64,000 nucleotides of DNA. It comes from Floccularia luteovirens. Lineage: Eukaryota > Basidiomycota > Agaricomycetes > Agaricales > Squamanitaceae. Positions 44,795-55,015 of this stretch are shown here, piece after piece; the stretch's first letter is position 1; each line of letters starts with the position of its first letter. Made by a program: the position numbers and the translations under genes. Where the stretch lies: contig VSJF01000012.1 of NCBI GenBank assembly GCA_009739215.1, positions 372,001-436,000 of the forward strand, in the 5' to 3' direction. The notes below the pieces were generated by a model, which was not told where the DNA came from, ran no database searches, and saw only the letters and a list, made by a program, of their open reading frames with translations.

Positions 44795-47700
44795 ATGGAT
44801 GATCACCCCTGGTTCAATGACAACCCTTCCTACTCTGCTGAACTCAGTATCCACACCGCTCCTTACCCTATCATTTCTCCCAACACTTCCCCAGTGATCC
44901 TCGCCCAAAACAAAAAGAATCATCGAAAGCACACCGTAAACAACGACTTGGAGGCCATTCTGGTGCGTGACCCTCCGGGAGAGTGTCTCTTTGCTACGCC
45001 CTTGGTTTTGTCTCGTCCTTCAGTGAGTATTGTTCTGTCCGTAATGTTAGGAGGTTGGGACTTCATCAACAATATGTCCCTTGGCTGTCAAGGCGTGAAC
45101 CTTTTAGAATGATCATCTCATAAACCCTTTTACAGGCGTGTGTAGGGAATTTTTATCATGAACCACGCGAAGACCTCCCGCAGCCATCGGGTCTTCGCAG
45201 CATTTCTCTTCACGAACAACAGGAATACCCCACAGAAGTTCCGCTGACTTCTGTGGAACCGCTTCATTCAACGGCTGAAATGACGAAAAGGCGCCGTTCA
45301 TTGCAATCTATCTTTATACCCTCTTTCTTTCATGTGCCTTTGACCGCTACGTCGCCTACCTCACCATCTAGTCCAACTAGCTACTATTCATGCAGACCGC
45401 CTAACCTACCAGAGGAACCTAGTACATCACCATCTGCAGACGATATTCAACCCATGTTGCTGACACAACAAACCCTCTCAGCTCCATCACCTAGGAGTTC
45501 TCCCCCTCCCGACTTCCTTCTTGATGATGACCCATTTGCGAACCTGACTGCTTCACCATCTGAATCTTTACAGCAGTTCAAAGCACCCACTTCACCAAAA
45601 TTGTCACACAAAAGACATTCTAAACCACGCTCTCCGTTAACAACTTCACAAGAAAATATTAAATTGCCCGTACTACCACCATCGCAGGTGGATCCCCTTA
45701 CTCGTAAGGCCTCTGCACGCCTACAACCGCGACCTGCTCATCAAAAGCCTGCATTTGGTCCGCGTCCGTCACTCCCCTCTCTTGATACTTTAGCGCGTAT
45801 GAATGTGGTTCTCACGAAAAAGGTAACCCATCTGCAACATATGTTCTCCTTGGCTTATATTACTTAACAGGTACGGAAAGGACGCGTCGGCGCCAGTTTG
45901 CCATTTGAGCCCTGGGACAACATGGAAAATGGGGAGGCTTCTGTTGAACTTTCTCCGCAAGACGCGTTACCAATCTCCCCAACAAATACTCTACAATCAA
46001 CAATCCTGGATACACAAAATTCTGTCGTAGACCATGACATCCACATATCTCTGAAACATTCTACCGACGGAAACCTCGAAACAATACCAAATTCTAGTGT
46101 TATTCATTCTGAACTTGAAACGAGGAACCATACCGGTGACCATAACGACGGGATTGTGAATACCCATCCCGAAGGGGAAAATTTAGAAACTGAGCTTGCA
46201 TATACCACAGATACCGGACACATCTATAGCTGACTTGTCACTCCCGACCCTATCTCGGACAACATCGGTCGAATTGACATCGGGTACCCTTTCTCGTTCC
46301 TTATCTTCTGCGTCATATTCGTCATCGGGATCATCTGCAAATGGAGAACCTGTCGGTTATTATCCAAGTTCAATCTATAGCCATTTCTTTTCTTCTTCTG
46401 CAGGCAGCGACAGCGACATTCTCAGCTCACCGCCAGATCAATTTGTCTCTTTCTCAGCGCACTTCAATGCTGGTATGGTGTCTGACTGGAGAGACAATCA
46501 AACTATGGGCCCTACTGAGCTCTTTGAGCCCCGTAGTTCGGTTGGCGTGGATGAGCGTCTGTCGGGTGAAACTGGCATGATGCCAGGAACATCAGCAGGG
46601 ACAATTCGTTCATCTCTGATCACTCACATGGAAGTCGATAAACAAGGGGAAAAGGCTGATGTAGTAGACGGCAGTGGATGGGGAGAACGACGCGGTGACT
46701 CGCAATTGGCGTCTAATACTTCAAAATCATACAACCACAGTGGGGGCAGTTCGATGGGTAATGGTGGAAACAGTAGCGGTGGTGGAGTCTTAGGAGGTCA
46801 TAGAGGTAATGGTAGAGATGACGATGAAGATGATAGAGGCGATAAACGCAGGAACATCAAAGCAGCAGTGTTCTTCAGTCCCTCGTCCTCTGAAGCCAAT
46901 TCATCAGATGAAGAATCAGCTGATGATTACGGACAACCTTCTGCAATTCCACCGAAGACTGGATTCCGTGCCGCGTCACGTAATCCTGCAAGCTCGGACG
47001 ATGACGATGTTCCATTAGCACAAAGAATTCCTACTGCTCTAACAGCGCAGAGGTCCATTCGGAGACAAGTGCGACAAGAAAGGGACCAGCGAAGAAAAGA
47101 CCGCGAAGCTAAAGCAGATGTACGTACCAGACAAACAACCCTCCGTCCCACTGGAACTGCGGCACCTCTTCCTGTGGCTGCTGTGTCCAGTTCAACGGAA
47201 GGACCGAACAATACAGTACCACTACAGAGACAGCGGACGAGGACCCTGCCTGGAAATAGTCCTCAACCTTTTATGCCCGAAGATCTTGTCAGGAAGCTTA
47301 AGACTATGCAGACCACCGATTCTTCAGCCGATCATAGCCGAACGCTTTTCAGGATTAAATCTACCAAGGAAGTCTCACCCGAAGTCAAAATAGACACTCG
47401 TATCCACCAAGATTCTTCTCTGCGCCGCTATGCATCCCCTCCCCTCACAAGTCCCGCTGTTGAACCCGCACAAATGTTGAGACCCATGAGATCTTTCCAT
47501 CGGGTCGAACGCTCACGGCAAATCGAAAATCAGCCTCCACTACCGAACAGTGAACAGCCTCTTGGACGAAGCATTACTCGAGCTAGAAGTCGCACTCGCG
47601 AAGAATCGCAAGAATACCAAGCCAGACCATATGTCCCGCCCGTCCCCGTTCCGGCCCCGTATGCAGAAGAACCACCTACACAGCAGTCAAGGAAAAGCGA

Positions 47701-48887
47701 GGAGCATCGCAAGCTTTTGAAGTCATTAGGAGACCGACCAAGTACTAGTCCCACCGATGCGGACAGATCACAGCGGCCCAGCCTAGGACGTCCCTTGGTT
47801 GCAGATAGTACTAAAAATGGGCCGATTATACAGCAGCGCATATTTATACGTGATATGCAATGTTTTAATATGGTAGAAATCGGGCCAAGCACTACCGCAG
47901 CTGATGTTATAGAATTGGTTAATGCACAAGGTTCGTTGGCTGGCTGGGCTGGCAGCGGTGGATGGATGGTGTGGGAAGTGGCTCAGGATTTTGGAATGGG
48001 TAAATTCAAAATAAAATGCATATTTGGATAGATATACTGAGCGTTTATATGTCCAGAACGACCAATAAGGAGCTATGAATTATTGGCTGACGTTCAAGCA
48101 TCCTGGAATAAAGACAAGACAGTCAATGCATTTATGCTCAAGTTGACTCCCCTCGCCGTTCCTCTAAGTCGTTCAGTACGTCCTCCCGAAAAATGTGCAC
48201 ATTACGTGTTATTTACTAAGGTGCAATTGCAGGCTATACCTACGAGCTCTCCCACTTTTTCAGGATATGTAGAATGGGAATACAAACGGGGGAAATGGAG
48301 CAAACGCTGGATGCAACTACGGGAGCACGGATTATGGTTATCAAAACGCGACAACGTACGGCATATCTAACACACTTGATTAAAAAAACTGGTGTCTAAT
48401 GGTTTCATATAGGGAAAGGATCAAGTTCTATTATGCTCACTTTCCAATTTCGATGCATATCACTTCATTCGCCCACGTCGTTCTCCAAAACCATATATTT
48501 TTGCAGTCAAGTCGACAGATAAGCTTTCATTCTTTGAAGACACTGCCGATTACCTTCATGTCTTTTCCTGTCAAGAGAAAGATGGACATGCTTGGATGGA
48601 AAAGATATTGGTCGCTCGTGTAAGTCATCCTCGGATCAGCTTTTCGGATGAAAAACTTATTTCATGAATTCAAGTCGTACGTGTTGTATCAAGAAAAACA
48701 TGTTCTTTTCAATCCAAAAGCAAGTAATGGTAATTCTGCGGCAAGCCAAAGTCAATTATCACGTTCTGGGACAAAGAAGCTATCAGTAACCCATCGGCCA
48801 CTTGTCTCCGTCCCTGTTCCTCATCCTGCCGCACCCCTTAGCAAGGATATTTTCGAGCCGGGTTCCCTCCTTCGTAGGAAATTATAA
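44795..48887 (+). CDS. Ras-association / PH domain protein (MRL-like adaptor)
   Basis: Eight exons join in frame to 1216 residues: 44795-45022, 45136-45822, 45871-46155, 46211-47999, 48057-48175, 48233-48355, 48413-48619, 48675-48887. The intron 46156-46210 (GTGAAT to CACAG, 55 nt) is needed to bridge two reading frames. Residues 1 to about 900 are disordered: Ser/Pro-rich, a Gly/Asn stretch, acidic DDDEDDR, and a basic RQVRQERDQRRKDREAK helix. The C-terminal quarter holds an RA-type domain (RIFIRDMQCFNMVEIGPSTT, DVIELVN, WMVWEVAQDFGM, ERPIRSYELLADV) followed by a PH domain (FSGYVEWEYKRGKWSKRWM, LWLSKRDN, KPYIFAVKSTDKLSFFED, final Trp in GHAWMEKI). RA-PH order is that of the animal Mig10/RIAM/lamellipodin and Grb7 groups, which link Ras-like GTPases and phosphoinositides to actin. 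The fungal role is inferred only. Confidence 0.8.
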
Positions 48888-49474
48888 TCTCTTTTTCTTT
48901 CTATTTTCCTCGACGTCCTTTATGCCACTATGACATCTGTATACCCTATTTGTAGCCTTCTAGATACCGAAGTGTACATACCTATCCTTTGATTCATTAG
49001 ATGTAGCACTATGTCCAGATCATCCTTTTTTTGATCTGGAAACATTCTGTCTCTGCCATGGTATACCGCCTTTTTTGTATACCTGTTAAATAGCCTTTGA
49101 AATTACTTGTACATAGAGATTGCCTGAGTAGTAAAATAAAAACGATGTACATTATACCAGCTACGTTTAGGTAGTGGGTGTTATAATTGGGCTTCATAGT
49201 GTTTAAGGTTTTCTGGCGTTTGTCAAGTGTTTGTTATGCACTTCCCACCAACATCGTGCCTTCGAATATTTTTACGCATCTTTCATCTTCGTCTCCGTCA
49301 CCTACATTGACTGTATATCTGTGATAATACTGAACATACAAGTTTGATAAAACCCGCCATGTCACATGTCTCCAGTACAAGTTATCCGTTTCTAATGAAA
49401 CCTCAAGAAGCGGTGGATGGGTCCGTTTACTTGATGCACCAGTAGTCATGAAAGATATTACTATCGACCATCCT
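48888..49474. other. Gap between RA-PH gene and right repeat arm
   Basis: Contains the RA-PH 3' untranslated region. No gene recognised on either strand. Confidence 0.4.
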
Positions 49475-49965
49475 GAGGTAGTAGTTTCATATTATTACCT
49501 AGCTGTCTGCCCGTATCCTATTAACCGGATCGCTCCAATAGTTTTCCTAAGGTCACCCTACCTGACATGCCCAAGTGGGTTAACAAGAACTGTCATAACT
49601 TCCACCTCGACAATCGATAATTGTAAGGCACATCGGTACGTGTTTTCAATAGCCACACCAAGCAACATTGCATTTAAATCCAAGGACATACATGAGGAAA
49701 TAGATGAAGATGGTCCTTGGTGAATGTCCCACGACTGCCACACAATTCGTCGCACTAGTGACATAAAAGACATTCCAGATGATGCGGAGTCGAACGTGTC
49801 ATAGGTCAACGCAATGCATGCTTCAGCCAACGGTACGTTATTTCCACCATCCCCTTCTCATAACCAAAGGTCCACATTAAGCTTCAGATTCATAAAAGAC
49901 TTGGCGTGTACTAGTAATAAGTACATTATCTTGTGATACCCAGGAACAATTGAAAATACAATAAT

Positions 49966-52482
49966 CTATGAAATATCTGGCGCGTCTACAGAACTTTCTT
50001 CGATGTGCAAGATATCCAACCGGCCTGAATCTTGACCCACAACATAATAATTGCCCCACCGCGCAATGCATGACGTATCTGACTGTTGTACCCAACATAA
50101 CCTCTTCTCATCGCGCTCGCGTATAATCCATGAATTTTTGTGGAACTTCCACCTCCGGTCTAGTTCTTTTTCCCAGCTGTGGTGCTCAGGGTTGACTTGC
50201 TTCCCTTCCTTCCACTCGAATATTATTTCATCCGTGCTTCTCCACGCGTATAACATCGTGCAGTCTTGTGAAAATTCCACATCCCCAAGCATTTTATGAT
50301 AGTTGATCCCCAGGTATTTCATGAGTTTACCTGTCACTGCATCGAATACACACAGCCGTCCAATCGAATCGGAACCATATGTTATACCACCAATCCAATG
50401 TTCATCGGGGGACCATGTGATTGCGATGACGAAATCCAGTTCAGTAGGTATACTTTGCGTCAAAGTAGGCCGAGTTGTTGTAATGTCCCATATGCAAATA
50501 TCGCTAAATATTTCATGAACTACAATCTTTTGTGCGTCAGGAGAAAACGCAATGTTACTAGTAAAAGCTCCTTGAACAGTGCATAATAGCGATGCAGATT
50601 TGAGAGACCAGACACTGACTGTCCCAGGAGATAAAGCAGCTACACGTTCACCGTCCAAGGAAACAGTTACTGAGTATATAGCTGATTCGTGTATTACGGT
50701 TGGTGGTTTTGGTGCAGACACGGAAGTCAAGTCCAACATATCGATTGTACGACTTGAGGTCAGGAGGCGGCGATCATCGGGAGAGAATGATGCACTGAAA
50801 TGAAAGTAGCCTTGGATCGAACCAAGTGAATTCCACGATTTCGTGTTGACCAGGTGGATTCGATCAAAAGTGGACGAGGTGAGAGTTTGTCCGTTTTTGG
50901 ATAGTGCCATGCCAAAAATGGCAGGCTCGCCCATCGGAGTGATTCTAGAATATAATTCGACTTTGGGAGTGCACTGGTCCGATTGCAAGTCCCACACGTA
51001 AATCACTGTGTCTTGCCCACAAAACACAATTTGTGTGTCGTCGTGTAAAAACACAGCTGAATACACCTGGAAATTTTACAGGCAATTCGTTGAGAATCCT
51101 TACCATCCTCGCATTCAATGTCCCAAACTCGAAGTTTTTCTCCGAATATCTGGTCTACCGCGCGTCTGGCATCTTTGGATATCGTCAGCCCGTACTTTTC
51201 CAAGATTGCAGGAACTGTCGTCCTCCCCTTCAACACCTTGCCAACCACAATGTCCCACACCTGTAACCCACCTGGGTCGGCCACAGTAACGAGCTGACAT
51301 TTTTTAATGGTTTAATGATGAGATCTTCAAGGTCTACTTGCAGTTGTTCGCCCTGTTTCCCTCTTCCAGTGTAATGTCGAGCTGCTGCTGTTATATGGTG
51401 ATAAAGGCTGGTCTGGTTGCGTGCCAATTGGCAAGCGATTGTTCTCAGGACATGTGTAGTCGTGTTTAACTTTTCGGCACCACGAACAAAAAAGAAAGAG
51501 GCGCCGAGTGCACCATCCTTCTCCAATCTCTCGGCCATTTCACGTGCGATGGTCGATTTTCCGGTTCCAGGGCCACCTGCTAATGACGAATATAAAAGAT
51601 TTGTCTTGGTCTGAGTGTGGTCTGAGGGTCCACTGTGTAAGGTCTTCGAGAAGCGCAGTTCTGGTGCCTGGCAGTGTCCCTGATGTTGTCGGATTCAAGC
51701 CAGAGGAGTACCCAGCATTGACGGGTGCGAGTAGTTCCAAAGTCCTTTCGTCGCCTGCAAGGGTATTTATAATGAGCAAAATGTCAATTATTACAACAAA
51801 AGAATTAAACTCACGGTCGTGCATTTGAGTGTCTACAATCCCGTTGACAAGGAGTTCGATTGTTATATCACCCTCAAGCTATATGATATAGCTAAGGTTA
51901 TAAGTGGGCTATATGATAAGAATGTATACATACAGAAAACTTTCTAGTCGCATCTGCAATTCTAATCCCGATATTTGATAATATGTCCGCATTGCTTTTG
52001 CTTAGGAGAAATCCAAGCACCAATCCTTCTGTAAGTTCTTCCGCTTGATTCGCTAGATCTTCCAGATCACTGTATATGCCAATGAAATAGGTAAAACGGA
52101 TACCAGCTACAATCGTGACCAACCTTTTGAGCGTTGATACTCTCTTCTCTAGCTCTGGTGAAGTTGCCAATCGGCGTCGTGCTCCATCATCTGTTTCTGG
52201 CACATAGCTGGCTTGTTTCATTGTCCTCTCTAGGATTGACGCGAGTTCTTCTATTTTCTTTGCTAGGTCTTTCCTTGTTTCCTTGTTTCCTCTCACTTTC
52301 TAATCGTTCGGGTCAGTAAACACAACCACAATGGTACAATGCTGAAAACTCACTAGTATCATGTCAATAAGAGTGGATAGCACGGAGGCAGCCCCTGGAA
52401 AGCCTGGGATGGGACATAAGCCTAGTAAGTCCTTTGAAATATCGAGGACTTGTTTTGTCCCATTTAGGGTGGCATTTGTCAT
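49966..52482 (-). pseudogene. NLR5: internally deleted NACHT-WD40 gene (right arm)
   Basis: Inverted twin of NLR4 with the same 1.7-kb internal deletion and the identical NACHT-to-WD40 joint (minus strand, near 51298). Exons 1-3 (52482 downward) encode peptides nearly identical to NLR4. Private lesions: an extra A just before the Walker A codons (near 51587), which turns ISGGPGTGK into ISRWPW; and two extra bases near 51103 and 51068 in the RILNELPVKF region. The WD40 frame from 51066 to the stop at 49966 is open over 366 codons and is cleaner than in NLR4, with the normal ESSVDA-type end. Confidence 0.85.
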
Positions 52483-52899
52483 GCGATTGGCTTTGGATGA
52501 AGGTATAGTTCACAGTCTCTGGAGTATTAGGACAATGAGCTGGTTGAGGCAGGAAGTACCGCGTCGATGGTAAGAGGTCAACAACAAAGTACAATCACTG
52601 GGCGGCTCTCACCATCATTGTCACATGTCAAGTTTTACGAGAGGTTGGTCTTCCAAGGGGCCCATGAATGTGAATATAACGGGTATAGGTTCCAATATAT
52701 GTATTGGGGCTCTTGTATCACAATTAGAAAAAGAAGGATGTTTTTCTCCAATGCGGAATGCAAGAAAATGAGCAAGTTATACGATCTGAAAATATATATC
52801 TGGTTGTGTATGGAAATGAACATGGATATTTGAAGAGAATCTTCACCCCAAGCTGTCCGGGTCACAGGTTAATTGCTTGGAGAATTCGAGTCGAAATTC

Positions 52900-53540
52900 A
52901 AATCCTGGAACACTCTGCACACTCTGGCAACATAGAAAAAATCCATGAGCCCTTCGCTGAATCACAATTATCTATTATTATTACTTACCGGAGGGTTCAC
53001 AAACCAAGCCGTCTCCCAATCTCTTTCTGAACAATGATTTATCAGAACTATTCATTTCCTCTCTGACCCAACGGTCTAGTTCTTCTTCTCGTCATCGTAG
53101 CAAATATCCGGAAGGAAGATTGGGATATTAGTCCAGATCAAGGAATGCTCGACATCAGGAGGCACTGAAGATAGGTGAGGATTCGTCAGGATGTAAATAA
53201 TAGGAAGGAAATGGAGAATTCTGACCAGAACATGGCCATGTGGTCCTAGATAATACTTTAATGTATTCCCAAGGGCATTGTCAGGTACGTAGTATAGGCA
53301 TATGATCACCACCCGAAACCACGTTAAATATCTGCTCATCTGATCGTTCGTCATCGAGTGACGATTTCATAGCGATGACATATCGGGGTTCCCCCACTGC
53401 AAACGGTGGTCCAATAAGTAGTTTATTGTTCAACGATTTGTGATGTCAAGTTCAAAGTTATGAAAAGAATACATATCAATAAAATTCTAACCCTTTGATC
53501 CGTACTTTGCAACAATATCAGCTCCAACCCATGAAAGAGT
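52900..53540 (-). pseudogene. Degraded DUF3605 copy
   Basis: On the minus strand, remnants match the intact gene at 35403-36478: DIVAKYGS, the exon with LLVGPPFAVGEP-like codons in a shifted frame, SVPPDVEHSLIWTNIPIF, then a jump over about 135 bases to a frame-shifted end that still shows WETAWFVNPP and the following GTAAGT donor. The last exon is cut at the repeat deletion. Not expected to be functional. Confidence 0.75.
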
Positions 53541-54237
53541 CGACGTTCCCTGCCTAAAGGGCTTGAATTAAACTGATGATTCCCGCTACGTTGGTAGTGG
53601 TCTTATAGGACACAAATTTTCGCGTTTTCTTGATTTCGTTTCCTTTTTCGCGCTCCGGTCCGCGTACGGTCATCACATCATTATCATTGAAGGACTTCAC
53701 TATTTGTCTCGTTACTGACTTCTACTTCGAGCTGACCGTACATCAAACTGGACTTATTGCTAAACGACAACTTAGTCGTAGCGCGTTCTGCCGTGCTCAA
53801 AGCACGGCCTTACGATCTTTTATTCTATCAATCGAGTTGTCCATCATTTGCCTGTTGTACCTCTTTGAATCAAGGGTTACCAAACAACCGCAAATGAGTA
53901 ATTAGGGATCTTACGCTGGAGAACAATCATGACGACCATAAGTACGACCAGTTTTATTGTTCCAAACAACAAACCCGAGATGAGGGATGCATACATATGT
54001 TATGTTTCAAATCTCAATTTTGTTCTGTACACTAGGCTACTTGTCAGCACAGCCACAAACTCGGTCACCATGGCCAACTAACAGCGCCGAGTTTCGAAGT
54101 TGAACTTAAAATCCCGTTTGCCAGAGTTGAATGGACGCGCATATATATTGAGAGAACAGGCATCATGATAAGAGTGCTGCATTCTACATCCTATAACCGT
54201 TTAGAGTAGATTCTGCAAAAGGTAAGGTATTACGGAT
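53541..54237. other. Gap between right repeat arm and cofilin
   Basis: No gene supported. A 91-codon plus frame at 53630-53905 has no recognisable motif. Includes the cofilin 3' region. Confidence 0.35.
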
Positions 54238-54861
54238 TTAATTGCTACGGCTGGCCCTCTCAAGAACTGTAGACAAAATCAAGGGGGTGTATATAGTAAG
54301 AAACGGGAATTTGACTCACCAACTTCCTTTGAAACTTCATCATACTCTGAGCCCTGTAATTCAAAAGCAATCCCCACGAGTGAACGCCTGAGAGCATCTC
54401 TAGAGGATGCGAACAACATCTTTTGCTTGATCTTTGCGTTATCTGGCGACCTGATATCGGCGGATCAGATATAGAGATAACAAGGAAAGGAAAGTCAAAT
54501 AGGCCAGTGGGCGTAACTGAGATGATTCATAATGAGGCTACGTCAAACTCACCAGGAGATAAATACTATCTTGTTACGGATTCCACCTCCTGGCTTCTCA
54601 AACTCAAAGTCATAAACTGCCCATTTGCAACCATCTTCGGGCAAATGAGATAAGAATTCTTCGTAATCAGTCGATTTGCCCGTCTCCTCGACAACAATTT
54701 CTGTATTGGTATTGTTAAGGTTGAATAGAATGTATTTGTGAGACCGCTTGAGTTTTAAAGACTGAAATTCTTCGAGGCATTGTTGGTTAACGCTGACGCC
54801 GGATTCAGCCTAAGACATGATGAGAGAGAGAAAGGAAAGGATTACTAAAGTGGCATACCAT
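54238..54861 (-). CDS. COF1: Cofilin (ADF homology protein)
   Basis: Actin-severing protein of the ADF/cofilin family, 139 residues. The first exon is just the ATG (54861-54859); the next, 54809-54553, starts AESGVSVNQQCLEEFQSLKL with the regulatory Ser region, then KRSHKYILFNLNN, CKWAVYDFEFEKPGGGIRNK and IVFISW. Exon 54450-54320: SPDNAKIKQKMLFASSRDAL (actin-binding long helix), RRSLVGIAFELQGSEYDEVS. Last exon 54266-54238: VLERASRSN. Exon lengths 3+257+131+29 sum to 420 nt, in frame. Conventional sequence; only the ATG-only exon is notable. Confidence 0.93.
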
Positions 54862-55015
54862 GATATGAGATGGTTGTTTAGGATAAGGAAGGATGAGTAG
54901 CAAAGGATTATTTATACGGAGAAGGTGTTACTGGGTTACAGTTACAGATGGACCAAGATCAGATTACAATCTCAGCAGATTCTTATCTAACCAAAGACAA
55001 TCGATCATCTACTTT

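Larger units (their letters stand above)
49475..53540 (-). repeat. Right arm of large inverted repeat
   Basis: Reverse-complement counterpart of 35640-40725. It lacks the segment equivalent to 36443-37330; the joint reads GTTCCAGGATTTGAATTTCGA on the minus strand near 52905. It contains NLR5, a degraded DUF3605 copy and the NLR 3'-flank element (minus, 49680-49840). Its outer end fades near 53540. Confidence 0.8.

Noticed and set aside
44514..44932. Two minus-strand frames upstream of the RA-PH gene
   Set aside because: They overlap its first exon and 5' leader, have no domain and lack splice support.
46155..46235. Apparent frameshift in the RA-PH gene
   Set aside because: Fully explained by a 55-nt intron (GTGAAT to CACAG, 46156-46210) that joins the two frames in phase.
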